This document shows positions 11,880-24,397 of a DNA stretch of 64,000 bases, one piece after another. The notes beneath the pieces are model-generated. The model was not told the origin of the DNA. It was given only the letters and a program-made list of their open reading frames with translations, and made no database searches. The stretch's first letter is position 1, and the number at the start of each line of letters is the position of its first letter. The DNA is from Ceratotherium simum simum (Eukaryota > Chordata > Mammalia > Perissodactyla > Rhinocerotidae), in assembly GCF_000283155.1 (NCBI RefSeq), contig NW_004454171.1:15653297-15717296 (forward strand). Direction: 5' to 3'. The position numbers and the translations under genes are program-made.

Positions 11880-12620
11880 TCTATATATTTACTGATTTTT
11901 GTCTGTTTAATCTCTTTCCAAGAGAGGTGTGTTGAAATCTCCCTTTCAATTGGGGATCTATTTATATCTGTGTCTTCTGGTCATTCTGTGAATTTTTATT
12001 TTTATATTTAAGGATAAACTATAAGAGATACACAAACTTAGAACCGTAATCTATGTTTGGTGGAATGAGCGTTTTATCATTATAAAATGACCTTCTATCT
12101 CTAACAGTGTTTTGAACCTAATGTTAGTACTGTTATACTAGCTTTCTTGTTTTGGTCTTGGTATGGCATGATATTTTTTTTTATTTTACCATACTATTTC
12201 CAAACTTGCTGAGGCTTTTTTATTTAATATGTTTGTCTTGTAAGCACCATATGGTTGGGTTTGTTTTGTTTGTGTCGCCTTTTAGCCAGTCTGACTATCT
12301 TTGTCTTTGACTTTAGTATTTAGTTCAAACATATTTAATCTATGTGTTGCTACTTTAGGGTTTAATTCTACCTTCTTATCATTTTTACCTCTTTGTTTCA
12401 ACAGTTTTGCATTTCTCATTCCTCTTTTCATTCCTTCCACTGAGTTAGCCAGAATGTTTTTTTATTCCACTTTCCCCTCTATTCTATTAGCTTGTTACAA
12501 AATCTTTTATTTTTAACATCCTTTTAGAGATTAAAACATGTATCCTTGATTTAACGGAGTCTAAAAAAATTCATTTCTCGTGTATGGAATATGGGAGTCT
12601 AAAATAAATTCACCCCGTCC
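11880..12620 (-). repeat. L1 ORF2 endonuclease-region fragment, antisense to + strand
   Basis: The plus strand shows reverse-complement L1 phrases: 'aatgaccttctatctctaac', 'actagctttcttgttttgg', 'gcaccatatggttgggt' and 'agtctgactatctttgtct'. These correspond to the ORF2 endonuclease segment that reads (on minus) '...cagactgg...aacccaaccatatgg...'. It is the same orientation as MALRD1. An ERE separates it from the next L1. Confidence 0.75.
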
Positions 12621-12627
12621 AGCCTTT

Positions 12628-12840
12628 TCTTTTTTTTTGCTGTGGAAGTTTCGCCCTGCGCTAACATCTGTTGCCAATCTTCCTCTTTTTTGCTGAGCAA
12701 GATTCACCCCAAGCTAACGTCTGTTTCCAATCAGCATGGCTGCTGACAGACAAGCGGTGTAGGTTCGCACCTAGGAACTGAACCCAGGCCACTGAAGCAG
12801 AGCGTGCGGAACTTAACCACTAAGCCATCGGGTCTGGCCC
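12628..12840 (-). repeat. ERE-family SINE, diverged copy
   Basis: The minus-strand element has its head at 12840 (ggtctggccc) and body repeats 'gcgctaacatctgttgccaa' and 'aagctaacgtctg'. It is more diverged than the other EREs in the window, so it is probably an older insertion. It lies exactly between two L1 fragments. Confidence 0.85.
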
Positions 12841-12849
12841 CTGCTTATT

Positions 12850-14788
12850 TTTGATAATAGCCTTATTGAAATATAATTCACAAACCATAAAGTTCACCCT
12901 TATCAAATACACAATTCAGGGGATTTTTAGTATATTCACAGAGTTGTGAATCTATCAAAGCTACTTAATTCCAGAACATCACCCCAAAAATTAACCTCCT
13001 ATCCATTAGCATTCATTTCACATTCCACCTTCCCCCATTTTTGGTAACCACTAATCTACCTACTCTCTCTATGGATTTGCCCATTCTGGACATTTCATAT
13101 CAATGGAATCATAAAATATGCGGCCTTCTGTTTGTCTTTTACTCAGCATGTTTTCAAGGTTCATCCACATTGTATATAACAGAACCTCGTTCCATTTTGT
13201 GGCTGAAGTTGATATACCACTTGTTGTTTATTCACTCATAACCTCATGGACATTGGGTGGTTACCACACTTTAGCTATTTTTAATAATGATGTTATGAAA
13301 ATTCATGAACAACTTTTTGTGTGAACATATATTTTCAATTCCTTTGCTATATACCTATGAGTGGAACTGCTGAGTCATATGGTTATTCTTTTTGACTTTA
13401 GGAACTGCCAGACAGTTTTCCACATCTGCTATATCATTTTACATTACCACTAGCAATATATGTTCCAATTTCTCCACATCCTTACCAATACTTAATATTC
13501 GATTATTATTATTATTACTGCCATCCTAGTGGGTGTGAAGTGGTATCATATTGTGGTTTTAATTTACATTTCCTAATAACTAATGATGTTGAGCATCTTT
13601 CATGTGATTTTTGGCCATTTGTATATCTTCTTCAGAAAAACATATATTTAAAAACTTCTCCCATTTTTAAAGTGGGTTATCTGTCTTTTTATTATTTAGT
13701 TATGCAAATTCTTTATGTATTCTTATATAATCCGGGTATTAGGCCCTTACCAGTCACATGATTTGAAAACATTTTCTCCCATTATGAGTGTTGTCTTTTC
13801 ATTTTCTTGATTGTGTCATTTGAAGGATAAATGTTATAATTTTTGATGAAGTTCAATTTATTATTTCCTTGATTGCTTGTGCTCTTGATGTCATAACTTA
13901 AAAGGGCTGCCTGATTCAAGGTCATGCAAATTTTCACCTTTCTTTCTAAGAGTTTGATGGTCTTAGCTGTTACATTTAAGACTTTGACCTAGTTTGGGTT
14001 AGTTTTTGTATATGGTATGAGGTAGGGGTCCAACTTTATTTTTTTGCATGTGAACATCCTGTTGTCCAGCAACATTTGTTGAAGAGACTATTCTATCTCC
14101 ATTGACTAGGCTTAGCACCCTTGTTGAAAATCAGCTGGCCATAAGTGAATGGGTATATTTCTGGGTTCTGAATTCTACTCTATTGGTCTATATGTGTATC
14201 CTTATTTGTGTACCACACTGTCTTTACTATAGCTTTGTAGTAAGTTTTGAAATTGGAAATTGTGAGTCTCCCAACTTGAATTTTCTTTTTGAAGATGTTT
14301 TAGCTCTTTAGGATTTCTTTCATTTCCATATAAATTTTAGGAGCAGCTTGTCAATTTCTGCAAAATCCAGGCGAAATTTTGATAGAGATTGCATTGAATC
14401 TGCATATCAATTTGAGGAATATTGCCACCAAAACAATGTTAAGTCTTCCCATACATATATACAGGGTGTATTTCCATTAATTTAGGTCTCTCTAATTTCT
14501 TCAAGGACATTTTGTAATTTTCAGTCTGTAAGCCTTACACATCTTTGTTAAATTTATTCCTAAGTATTTTATTCTTTTTGATGCTATTGTAAATGGAATC
14601 GTTTCCTTAATTTCCTTTTTTTGAATTGTTCATTACAAGTGTATATAAATACAACCAATTTATATATGTTAATCTTGTATCCTGCAACTATGCTCAACAA
14701 ATTTATTCTAACAGTTTGTTTTTGTGTGAGTGTGAATTCCTTAGATTTTTCTATATATACAAGATCATGTCATTTGTGAATAGATATA
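12850..14788 (-). repeat. L1 3' UTR and ORF2 C-terminal/RT part (5' half of split element on + coordinates)
   Basis: Read on the minus strand, this is the 3' part of a long L1. The plus strand shows 'cattctggacatttcatat', 'ggaatcataaaatatgcgg', 'atcctagtgggtgtgaagtgg', 'ttgcatgtgaacatcctgtt' and 'ctttactatagctttgtag', all typical reverse-complement L1M sequence. It continues after the Tigger insertion at 15419. Confidence 0.85.
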
Positions 14789-15418
14789 CAGTAGTCCCCC
14801 CTTATCCATGGGGGATACATTCCAAGACCCCAGTAGGTGCCTGAAACCACAGATAGTACTGAACTCTATACATACTATGTTTTTACCTAGTCATACATAC
14901 CTATGATAAATTTTAATTTCTAAATTAGGCACATTAAGAGATGAACAACAATAACTAATAATAAAATACAATAAGTATAACAAATACTGTAATAAGAGTC
15001 ATATGAATGTAGTCTCTCTCTCTCTCAAAATATCTTATTGTACTGTACTCACCCTTCTTATGATGATGTGAGATGATACAATGCCTATGTGATGAGGTGA
15101 ACGATGTAGGCATTGTGACGTAGTGTTAGGTACTACTGACCTGATGATGTGTCAGGAGGAGGATCATCAAGCCATGATGATGTTGATGGTTGGATTTCAG
15201 AAGCAGATAATGTCAATGGTTGGGGATCAAATAAAGGGATGATTCACAAGACAGAGCAGGATGGTGTGAGATTTCATCATACTACTCAGAATGGCACACA
15301 ATTTAAAACTTATGAATTGTTTATTTCTGGAATTTTCCGTGTAATATTTTTGGACTTTGGTTAACTGCAGGTAACTCAAACCATAGAAAGCAAAACCACT
15401 GATAAGGGGGGACTACAG
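14789..15418. mobile_element. Complete Tigger-type nonautonomous DNA transposon
   Basis: The terminal inverted repeats are cagtagtccccccttatc at 14789 and, as its complement, gataaggggggactacag ending at 15418 (one mismatch near the tip). A TA target duplication flanks them (14787-14788 and 15419-15420), as for pogo/Tigger elements. The 630-bp interior contains 'gcctgaaaccacagatagta' and 'acattgtgacgtagtg'-like phrases of the MER8/MER2-like group. It has no transposase frame, so it is a deletion derivative that moved using enzyme supplied in trans. It interrupts an L1 whose sequence resumes directly on the other side. Exact subfamily unverified. Confidence 0.88.
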
Positions 15419-18400
15419 TAGTTTTACATCTTTCTTTCCAATCTGGAGACTTTTATATAGTTTTCTTGCCTAATTGCACTGGCTAGAACCTCTAGAACAA
15501 TATTGAATAGAATACATCCTTGTCTTATTCCTGACCTTAGAGGAAAGCAAGCAGTCATTCATAATTAAACATGATTGTAGCTATGTGTTTTTGTATTACC
15601 CTGTATCAGGGTGAGGAAGTTTCCTTCTGTTCCTAGTTTGTTGAGTGTTTTTATCCTGAAAAAGGGTTGAATTTTGTCAAATGCTATTTCTACATTTATT
15701 GAGATTATCATGTGATTTTGTCCTTTATTCATAAGATATATAATATTAATTGATTTTTGTATGTTAAAACAATTTTACATTCCTGGGGCAAATTCTCCTT
15801 GTTTATGATTATAATCTTTTCTATATGTTGCTTGGTCTATTTGCTAGTTTTCTTGAATATTTTTGCCTTTATATTCATAAGAAATATTGCTCTGTAGTTT
15901 TCTTGTTTTGTGATGTCTTTGATTTTGGTATCAGGGTAATACCAGCCACACAGAATGAATTAGGAAGTGTTTCTTCCTTTCTATTTTTTAAAAAAATTTG
16001 GCAGTAACTGGTGTTAATTCTTCTTCAAATTTTGCTGAAGTTTACCAGTAAGTACTCCGGGTCCGGGCTTTGCTTTATGGGAAATTTTTTTGATTACCAA
16101 TTTAATTTCTTTTCTTGTTATAGGTCTATTCAGATTTTCCATTTTTCATTGAGTCAATTTCAGTAGTCTGTGTGTTTCTAGAAATCTGCCCATTTCATTT
16201 AGGTTATCTAATTTGTTGCCACACAGTTGTTCATAATATTACCTTAAAATAATTTTTTATTTCTGTAAGGTTAGTGGTAATCTCCCTTCTGTCCATTCTC
16301 ATTTTAATAACTTGAGTCTTCTCTCTTTTTTCTTGGTCAGTCTAGCTAAAGGTTTGTCCATTCTGTTGATCTTTTCAATGAGTTAAGTTCTGGTTTTACT
16401 GATTTTCTTTATTATTTTTCTATTCTCTATTTCATTTATTTCTACTCTAATGTTTATTGTACCCTTCTTTCTGCTTGCTTTGGGTTTAGTTTGCTCTTCT
16501 TTTCCTAGTTTCTTAAAGCAAATGGTTAGATCATTATTGAAATTATTCTTCTTTCTCAATATAGGCATTTAGAGCTAGACATTTCCCTAAGCACTGCTTT
16601 TGCCATATCTCATAACTTTTGGTGTATTGTGGGGGCTTTTTGTATTCACATATTTTAAAGTACTTTCTAATTTCCTCATGATTTCTTCTTTGACTCACTG
16701 ATTCTTTAGGAACATGTTTTAATTTCTAATTATTTGTGAATCTTTCAAATTTCCTTTTGTTATTGATTTCTAATTTTATTTCACTGTGGTGAGAGAACAT
16801 ACTTTGCACGATTCAATCCCTTTAAATTTATTGCCTCCAACTATTGCTACTGAATTGTCGTTTTCTCCCTTCAATTCTATAAGTTTTTGCTTCATGTATA
16901 TCAGGCTCTGTTATTAGGTGCATATATAAATAGTTTAATTGTTATAATATCTTGATGGATTGACTACCCATTCAATTATCATAAAACATCCTTCTTTATC
17001 TCTAACAGAAAATTTTTGTCTTAAAGTCTATTTTGTCTGATATTATTTTAGTACTCTTGCTCTCTTTGGGGTATTGTTTACATGGTATATCTTTTTCCAT
17101 CATTTTACCTTTTTGTATATCTGAATCTAAAGTGTATCTCTTATACACAACATATAGTTAGATCATGCTTTTTTTAAAACCATTGTTCCAATCTCTGCCT
17201 TTTGATTGGAGTGTTTATACAATTTACATTTAAAATAATGACTGATAATGTAAGATTTATGTCTATACTTTTGCTATTTGTTTTCTGTATGTCTTATTTT
17301 TTTTTAGTTTTCTAAACTTCTATATTTTGTTAAATAGTTATTTTCTAGTATACCAGTTTAATTGTCTTGTTCTTTATTTTCCTAAATATTTTTATATTTT
17401 TGCACTCTTTGCTTAGCAGTTGATTTGGGGATTGCAATTAACATTAGATATTAAAATAATGTCAGCTAAATACCCACTTAATCTGAGTTATATACAAAAC
17501 TTTGCTTCAATATAGCTCTTTTTCTTCCCACCTTCTATGTACTAATACTGCCATTCACATTATATCTTTATCTCTTTTAGCCCATCAACACAATTTTATA
17601 ATTATTGCTTTTTGTATCTCTTTTACCTCAAATAGGAGAAGAAAAAATTATAAACAAGCATACATTATACTGTATTTTATACATACCTATGCTTTTACCT
17701 TTATTGGTGTTCTTTATTTCTTCATATGGACTCAAGTTACCGTCTAGCGTCCCTTTATTCCAGGCTGAAAGACTCTGTTTGGTATTCTTTTAGAAATGGT
17801 CTGCTAGCAATGGATTCTCTCAGTTTTTGTTTATCTAGCAACGGCTTAATTTCTCATTTGTTATTAAAGGATGGTTTTGCTCGGTAATACATGGTTGAGA
17901 ATCTTTCAGCATGTTTTATATATCATTACGCTGCCTTCTGGCCTCCATGGTTTCTGATAAGAAGTGAGTTGTTAATCTTATTAAAGATCCCAAAACATGA
18001 TGAGCCACTTTTCTCTTGCTGCTTTCAAGATTCTTTCTTTGCCTTCTCCTTTCAATAGTTTGACGACGATGTGTCTTGGGGTGGAATTCTTTGAGCTTAT
18101 TCTACTTAAAGTTCTTTAAGTTCTTTGATGTGCAGATTCATATTTCTCATCAATTTGGAAATTTTTCAGCCATTATTTCTTCAAATATTATTTATGCCCA
18201 TTCCTCTCTCTCCCCTCCTCTGGGATTCCTATTATGTTTATGTTGGTGTGCTTAATTAGGTATCTCACAGGTCTGCCTTAAGTTTGCTGACTTTTTCTTT
18301 TGCCAGTTCAAATTTGCTGTTGATCCCTTCTAGGGAACTTTTCATTTTACTTATTGAACTTTCAACTCCATAATATCTATTTGGTTCTTTTTAATAAGTT

Positions 18401-19548
18401 CTATTTCATTGATATTTTATATTTGATAAGACATCTCTCTCTTTTAATTCTTCAGACATGGTTTCTTTTAGTTCTTTGAACATATATATAACAGCTGATT
18501 TAAAATCTTTTTCTAGTAAGTTCAATGTCTGGGCTTCCTGAAGGAAAGTTTCTTTTGATTGCTTTATTTTCCTGTGTGTGAGCCATACTTTCCTATTTTT
18601 TGCGTGTTTCTTAACTTTTTGTTTAAAACTGGACATTTTGAATAATGTGGAAACTCAGGAAATCATACCTCTTCCCCTAGGCTTTGCTGTTGCTTCTGTT
18701 TGCAGTCATTTTGTTGGTATTTGTTTTTAAGTAACATCATGGAGCAATTCTTTAGAATCTTTATTCATTGGTGTGTGCAGTCACTGAAATCAGCCTGGTT
18801 AGCTTTGTGGTCACCTAATCATTGGATAGAGATGTCCTTAAATGCATTGAACCAAAACAGCTTCTAGCCTTTGCCAAGAGGCTCTGTATATGTTTTGGGG
18901 CATGCTTACAATGCTCTAGTAACCAGTTTATTTGCCTTTGCTTCCACTTCCTGTTTCTACAGGGCCTTCTCAGGTATTTTCTGGGCATGCACACAGCCTT
19001 GTGCGTATGCATGGCCCTCTAGATTCCCAGGAATATTGCAGATCATTTCAAAGCCCCCTATGGACCTCATTCCCCTGGTTTCTTTTTTGAGTCTTTTGGT
19101 CAGCCTCTTGTTTGCCACAATTTGTAATAGTCTCAGGTAACCTCTAATAATTGCAGCTAATTATTTTCAACAACTGCCTCAAGAATAAGGCTGTTCACAC
19201 AGAGCAAGCTCTGAGTCAGGTCAAATGAAGAGAAGCCCTGGGAAGGGAATTTTTCAGCAAGCTGTCAGTCAAACAGTAATAATTATCTGGGGATTGAGTT
19301 TTTAGGGAGATCCAAACCTTTTCTGCCCCTCAAGTCTCTACTAAACTGTCAGTTTTCACAGCAACAGAGATTGTAAGGCTGTGGGTTTTCAAGTTGATTG
19401 TGGATTTGAATAGATTAGGATGGGATTAGGGCATTAGTTAGTTTTCAGAGTTCTGAAAAATTTATTCAATGGTTTTTGCCAGTTCGTATGAAGAAGCAGA
19501 TTCCCAGAGGTGCTTATCATGCCATTCTGGAAGTGCTCCCTACTCCTG
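15419..19548 (-). repeat. L1 ORF2, ORF1-start and 5' UTR (continuation of split element)
   Basis: The plus strand continues the L1 reverse complement after the Tigger. ORF2 phrases run to about 17250 ('ttttgattggagtgtttat'). A minus-strand frame at 18636-18406 reads NRKVWLTHRKIKQSKETFLQ and FKELKETMSEELKERD, matching the beginning of L1M ORF1 (the coiled-coil protein). From about 18660 to 19548 it is 5' UTR-like sequence with no coding content. With 12850-14788 this gives about 6 kb of one element, in the same orientation as MALRD1. The stretch 17260-17790 is less certain. Confidence 0.75.
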
Positions 19549-19801
19549 GTTTTTTTGGGGGGGGTTGGGGGGAGGAAGATTAGCTCTGAGCTAACATCTG
19601 ATGCCAATCCTCCTCTGTTTGCCGAGCAAGATCGTCCCTGCGCTAACATCTGTGCCCATCTTCCTCTACTTTATATGGGATGCTGCCACAGCATGGCTTG
19701 ATGAGCGGTGCGTCGGTGTGAGCCTGGGATCCGAACCAGCAATCTCTTGGGCCGCGGCAGCAGAGCGCGCGCACTTAACCGCTGTGCCACTGGGCCAGCC
19801 A
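19549..19801 (-). repeat. ERE-family SINE, short form
   Basis: The minus-strand ERE has its head near 19800 (ctgggccagcc) and body 'ttatatgggatgctgccac' without the longer subfamily's extra segment. The tail end is an unusual G-rich run (ttttttttggggggggttggggggag, 19550-19574, in pieces). The flanks 'cctactcctg' (19539-19548) and 'ccttactcctg' (19802-19812) look like a target duplication with one indel. Confidence 0.88.
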
Positions 19802-19829
19802 CCTTACTCCTGCTTTTTATGCTATTAAT

Positions 19830-20155
19830 TTTGTGTATTTTAATTATTATTTATATATAATAAGGCTATAAACATTATTACTTTATATAGCCAATATTCA
19901 CTTAAATTAATTCATACATTTATCTTTCAGCTTTTCATTCATTAATGCATTTCCTTATTTCCATCTAGGATTGTTTTCCTTTTGGCTGTAGAATTTCCCT
20001 TATTATTTCCTTTAGTGTGACTCTGCTGGTGACAAATTCTCTTGGTTTGTCTGCAAATGTTTTTATTTTGTTTTCGTTTTTGAAGAATATTTTTACTGAG
20101 TGTAGAATTCTAGGTTTATCCTGTTTTCTTCTGTTTTTACACATTGTGCCTGGAA
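19830..20155 (-). repeat. Second L1 fragment (ORF1-upstream region)
   Basis: 'gtgactctgctggtgacaaa', 'ttctcttggtttgtctgcaaa' and 'gagtgtagaattctaggtt' are reverse-complement L1M phrases from the same part of the element as about 17800-17900. This is therefore a separate copy, not a continuation. Confidence 0.65.
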
Positions 20156-20795
20156 CTAGGCAGAGCATCTGAGGCTCTGGATGATATCTTCCTCCAGAGA
20201 GGATAAATATTTACTTCCAGCAGGCAAAATATCTAGCAGCAAATCACCTTCCTTCAAATGTGGAGAGAACTGATGGGAGCTGGGCTTCCTAAAGGAAAGC
20301 TAAAAGCTCTGTACTTCTTGTTAACCTCCCAGCCTCCCATGCTGCCCAGCATCTCAGCCTCTCTTCTAAGACACTATTTACTTTTCTTTCCCTTTTCTGG
20401 TCCTGCTACAGTGAAGGAAGATACTCTTCAAGGTTCTACAGCCATGCTCTTCTCTTACAGCTGAGTGGTTGCATTACTCCTTTGGCATCCATGATTTTCC
20501 ATAGTCACGGAGAACACACACACTCTTGATGGTCTGCATTTCTCAGTACAATAGAATGTTCCCTCTCAGATATTTTCCTTTCTTGTCTTTCTTATCTGTT
20601 GTGTTGCAAGTCATCTCCTTCTCCTGAGATCCTCATTTCTGTTTTTGGCACCACCACTCCTCCAGTCACCAAGACACTGATCTAGGAATCAAACATTTCC
20701 CTGCCAACCACTGCTCCAAGTTATTACGTTTTTATATAATGAAACTAATGTTTATCATTCCTCCATGCTGTGTATAACCACCACTTTATTGTTGC
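20156..20795. other. Unclassified intron sequence
   Basis: There is no coding exon. 'gaggctctggatgatatctt' and the repeated phrase 'ggcaaaatatct' (20224 and 21041) suggest a possible old repeat, but I cannot name one. Confidence 0.4.
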
Positions 20796-20799
20796 TTAG

Positions 20800-21040
20800 T
20801 GAAATTCTGTGCAGCCCTTTAAGGCCAGCTCAAAAATTACTCTTCTCATAATACTTTTTTTCTTTGTGCATTATCAAGCCTCCCACCTCTGTTCCCAGAT
20901 AACATTGCACCTTCTTTATGGTCCTTTTAGTCTGTTTTAAATGATACCTAATTTTTTAAATTTGTCTTACCTGTACTTCTAAATTTTAAAATCCTGAAAG
21001 TCCTTCTGTTACTTGCATAAAGTATTTCTCATAACTGGCA
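20800..21040. repeat. Probable L2-like fragment
   Basis: 'ccctttaaggccagctcaaa', followed by 'ttgtgcattatcaagcctccc' and 'tctgttcccagataacattg', resembles an L2-type phrase series ('aaggctcagctcaaatgccacc...tcccatagcac'). It is strongly diverged. Confidence 0.4.
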
Positions 21041-21478
21041 GGCAAAATATCTCTTAAATTGCATTTAAACGTGTCTCCAAAAGTAACATTTCTTAGGGAA
21101 TATAAAATGACGTTATGAATATAGTTTATACATCTATGAAGCTGTGTATGTAGTCACTACATTCTTATAAAAATTTGACTAAATAGAGACAATTCTGAAA
21201 AACAGCAATGATGATAGTTTTTAAAACCTAGAATCTGAACCCAAACCTTATTATCCCAGAAATTGCATTAATTGTACTGTTATGTCCACAAAAAAAAATC
21301 TAAATACTTTTAGTTGGCTAAAGAAAATATCATGTATATAAACTCTCTTTTAATCTTATGATTGTAGAATTTTAAGAACTCTTTTTAATTATTTTATGCT
21401 GAATAATAATAATGAGAAAATTGGAATTACTTCATAGAGATGAAAACAATTATAAGTAAATAATAAACTATTCCAATT
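21041..21478. other. Unique-looking intron sequence
   Basis: No feature is recognised in this AT-rich stretch. Confidence 0.5.
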
Positions 21479-21494
21479 AAAACAAAGTTCACAG

Positions 21495-21742
21495 GGGGCC
21501 GGCCCGGTGGCGCAAGCGGTTAAGTGCGTGCACTCTGCTGCAGAGGCCCAGGGTTCGGCGGTTTGGATCCCGGGCACGCACTGACGCACTGCTGGGCAAG
21601 CCAAGCTGTGGCAGCATCCCATAGAAAGTGGAGGAAGATGGGCACAGATGTTAGCCCAGGGCCAGTCTTCCTCAGCAAAAAAAAGAGGAGGATTGGCAGA
21701 TGTTAGCACAGGGCTGATCTCCTCACAAAAAAATAAATAAAT
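21495..21742 (+). repeat. ERE-family SINE, short form, with 16-bp target duplication
   Basis: The head is ggggccggcccggtggcgca, the B-box region is ggtttggatcccgg, and there are two body repeats and an A-rich tail (aaaaaaataaataaat). The 16-bp duplication aaaacaaagttcacag at 21479-21494 and 21743-21758 is perfect, so this is a relatively young insertion. Confidence 0.95.
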
Positions 21743-21759
21743 AAAACAAAGTTCACAGA

Positions 21760-22885
21760 ACTAGTATATTTCTAATGAGACCATTATTACTTGCACTTCC
21801 TTAATTTAATTTTTATTATTTTTTAAATCTCAGCTTGTTCTCAAAATGTAATGCTATTTGCAAAAATATATATATAGTGTAACAACATAAACTAAAAGGT
21901 ACACACGCACACACACACACGTATATATGAGAGAAGAGCAAAATAAAATAGGGGTTGAGACACTAAATGGAGCCATGGGTAAAACTAGATCACAAAACGC
22001 ATTCTATACGTTTCACAGAATCACTAACATTAGATTAAAAATTTGATTCTAAGCTCTCTATGAGCCAATATGAACAGGGAAGTGCAATCAGTAATATAAT
22101 TCAGAGCCTCAAGAAAGCACAAAACTAAACCAATTGTTCAGTAAAATTCTAACATGTGCTCTTAAACTGGAAACTAATTTCTCACAAAGGCCTTCATAAA
22201 GGAAACAAGGTATAATTTAATTAACAATTACTTCAGTCACAAGTTTACAAGAAATAATGAAAGACTTCCACAGGACTATTTTATTTAGCAAATACTGGTA
22301 TATATCAATTCAATAAATCAATACATGGATAACCAATAAGATAGTTAACTGCACCCTTTTATAAACCAATCCTAACTTATCATGATATCATAATGTTGGC
22401 TCTTGGCAAATATCAGTAGCCAGGTCTTTATAGTGAGCATATGTTTAAAGCCAATTTCTGTTAATTCTTAAACGCTGAGGGAAAGCCAATAAAAATTCCA
22501 AATAATCTTAAATTCTTTCTGAAAGGTTTCAGCGCAAGATGATGAAGATCTCAATATTTGTCTCGATTGGAAAAATCATGCCAAAGCCTGCTTGTTCCTC
22601 ACATCAAATACCCAACTAGGAAAGTCAGATTCTCAATTTGCCAAGTAAGAAACTATAAAAGCATTTCAGAAGAAAAAAATAACTTGAAATTTAAAAGAAC
22701 TGTAATTCTGGGGAAGAAAAAGTTATCTTTGTGGGAAAAAGGTATAAAAAAAGAGTCCAGTCATGCGGATGCATACCCAAGAAGCTGATAACGGTGACAA
22801 ATTCATCAAAGAAAGAAGGCCATTTTTCAGAGCCATTTCTGTATGAGAATCAAGGCGAGAAATACTCCCTGGAGCTTGTGTTCTG
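21760..22885. other. Intron with a short CA/TA microsatellite
   Basis: A CA-type run with a TA end sits at about 21900-21927. Otherwise no gene is seen; a 76-residue lysine-rich frame at 22558-22788 has no motif. Confidence 0.5.
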
Positions 22886-22889
22886 GGCC

Positions 22890-23152
22890 TGGATGTCACT
22901 GTCGTTTAACAGTGCCTCCAGGTAATTTCAACGTGCTGCCAATTTTGAGAACCAGATCTTGGCTAAACAAATGGTCCTCAAAGTGTGGTTCCCACCAGCA
23001 GCATCAGCACCACCTGGGAACTTGTTAAAAATGTAAAGAGTCCACCCCAGACCTACTTAATCAGAAATTCTGGAGTGAGCCCAAGATTCCTGTGTTTAAA
23101 CAAGCTCTCCAGGTGATTCTGATGCATACTTGAGAACCACGGGACTAAAACA
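22890..23152. repeat. MER5A (hAT-Charlie MITE), with a second partial copy beside it
   Basis: From about 22972, 'gtcctcaaagtgtggttccc', 'cagcatcagcaccacctggg', 'ccagacctacttaatcagaa' and 'aggtgattctgatgcatact', then 'gagaaccac', are a nearly complete MER5A. Just before it, 'cagtgcctccaggtaatttc' and 'ttttgagaacca' (22910-22955) look like the end of another MER5 copy in the same orientation. Confidence 0.8.
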
Positions 23153-23454
23153 ATCCCCGGCAAAGCAGAATGAGATTACCTGGATTGGTTTATACCAACA
23201 AAATGTGGGTTCTGGACATTAAGAAAGAAGGCAGGCAAGAATGGTTTGGGGCGTTGGACATTTCTTGGTTATTGTTTTCTCTCCAGGTTGCCACCACTAA
23301 AAGCACTTCACCTATCTTCTCTTCCTGTTCATTCAGAATTATTCATAGAGTACCAGTTTTCTGTCTCTCCTCCTGTGGCATAAAACTGCAATCAAGTCAT
23401 GTCATAAATCTTTCAAATGCCTGGCTTTTAAGCAAGAGAGATTCATAAGAAGAT

Positions 23455-23705
23455 GTAGAATGGTGTTTAAGAGCACAGACTTTAGCGTCTGTGAGATTGG
23501 GATTTAAAGGTTCAAGCTCTCAAGCTTACAAAATGGTGTGCTCATAGGCAAGCTGGTTAACATCTTTAAACCTTGGTTTGTTTGTTTGTAAAACAGGAAC
23601 AATTGTACCACCTCCAAAAGTTCACTGGGAGGATTTAATGTGATGATGTATGAAAGGCATCCACACAAAGGCTATCACATAATAAACACCCAATATGTAT
23701 TGCTT
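23455..23705 (+). repeat. MIR SINE
   Basis: 'gtttaagagcacagacttta', 'gcaagctggttaacatcttt', 'aaacagg' and 'tgatgtatgaaaggcatcc', then 'cacataataaacaccc', follow the MIR consensus from head to tail in order. Confidence 0.75.
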
Positions 23706-24126
23706 TCATTTCTAAGACACTTCATTACATGAAAGCCACCACTGTTCATTTATCAGACCTCACTGTTAGTTTTGTGTAGCCAGAGAGGACATGCTGGAGA
23801 ACACATACCTACTTAAATATCAGAATTTACTTAAATTACAAACTTGGCATTTTCCCCCATTTTCATTCACAGCATTCACTTAACTGTTTAGGTATTATTC
23901 TTTGAAATAGGCAAATTAAAGGTTTTAAGCATGAAAAATAAATATAATTTATTTTTATTCTATTTAAAATTTACTACTGATAAATAAATCATCTGAAGTC
24001 TCTAAAGAAAAATGATTTAAAGAGGAAATAATTGAACTAAAATAGTACCCTTCTATTAGCCAATACCTTTAGATTATCTATGAATTGGTAAGCACATTTG
24101 TGTTAACACCTATTATGTGCAAGATT
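23706..24126. other. Unique-looking intron sequence
   Basis: No feature is recognised. Confidence 0.5.
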
Positions 24127-24140
24127 ATGCATTGGTTTTT

Positions 24141-24383
24141 TTTTGTGTGTGTGAGGAAGATTAGCCCTGAGCTAACATCTGTTGCCAATCCTCTTCTTTT
24201 GGCTGAGGAAGATTGGCTCTGGGCTAACATGCATGCCCATCTTCCTGTACTTTATATGGGAGGCCGCCACAGCATGGCTTGACAAGAGGTGCATCTGTCC
24301 ACACCCGGGATCCAAATCTGTGAACCCCGTGCCACCAAAAGTGGAGCACGCGGACTTAACCCCCACACCACTGGGCCGGCCCC
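24141..24383 (-). repeat. ERE-family SINE, short form
   Basis: The minus-strand copy has its head at 24383 (gggccggcccc). The tail is T-rich, from about 24136, with a GT run (tgtgtgtgtg). The flanks atgcattggtttt (24127) and atgcatggttttt (24384) look like the target duplication with one base lost. Confidence 0.9.
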
Positions 24384-24397
24384 ATGCATGGTTTTTT

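Noticed and set aside
12301..14311. Several 65-75 residue plus-strand frames rich in hydrophobic residues
   Set aside because: They are antisense readings of minus-strand L1 sequence; the hydrophobicity comes from its T-rich complement.
15149..15364. 71-residue frame (MSGGGSSSHDDVDGW...) that looks protein-like
   Set aside because: It is inside the nonautonomous Tigger-like element and does not match a transposase segment.
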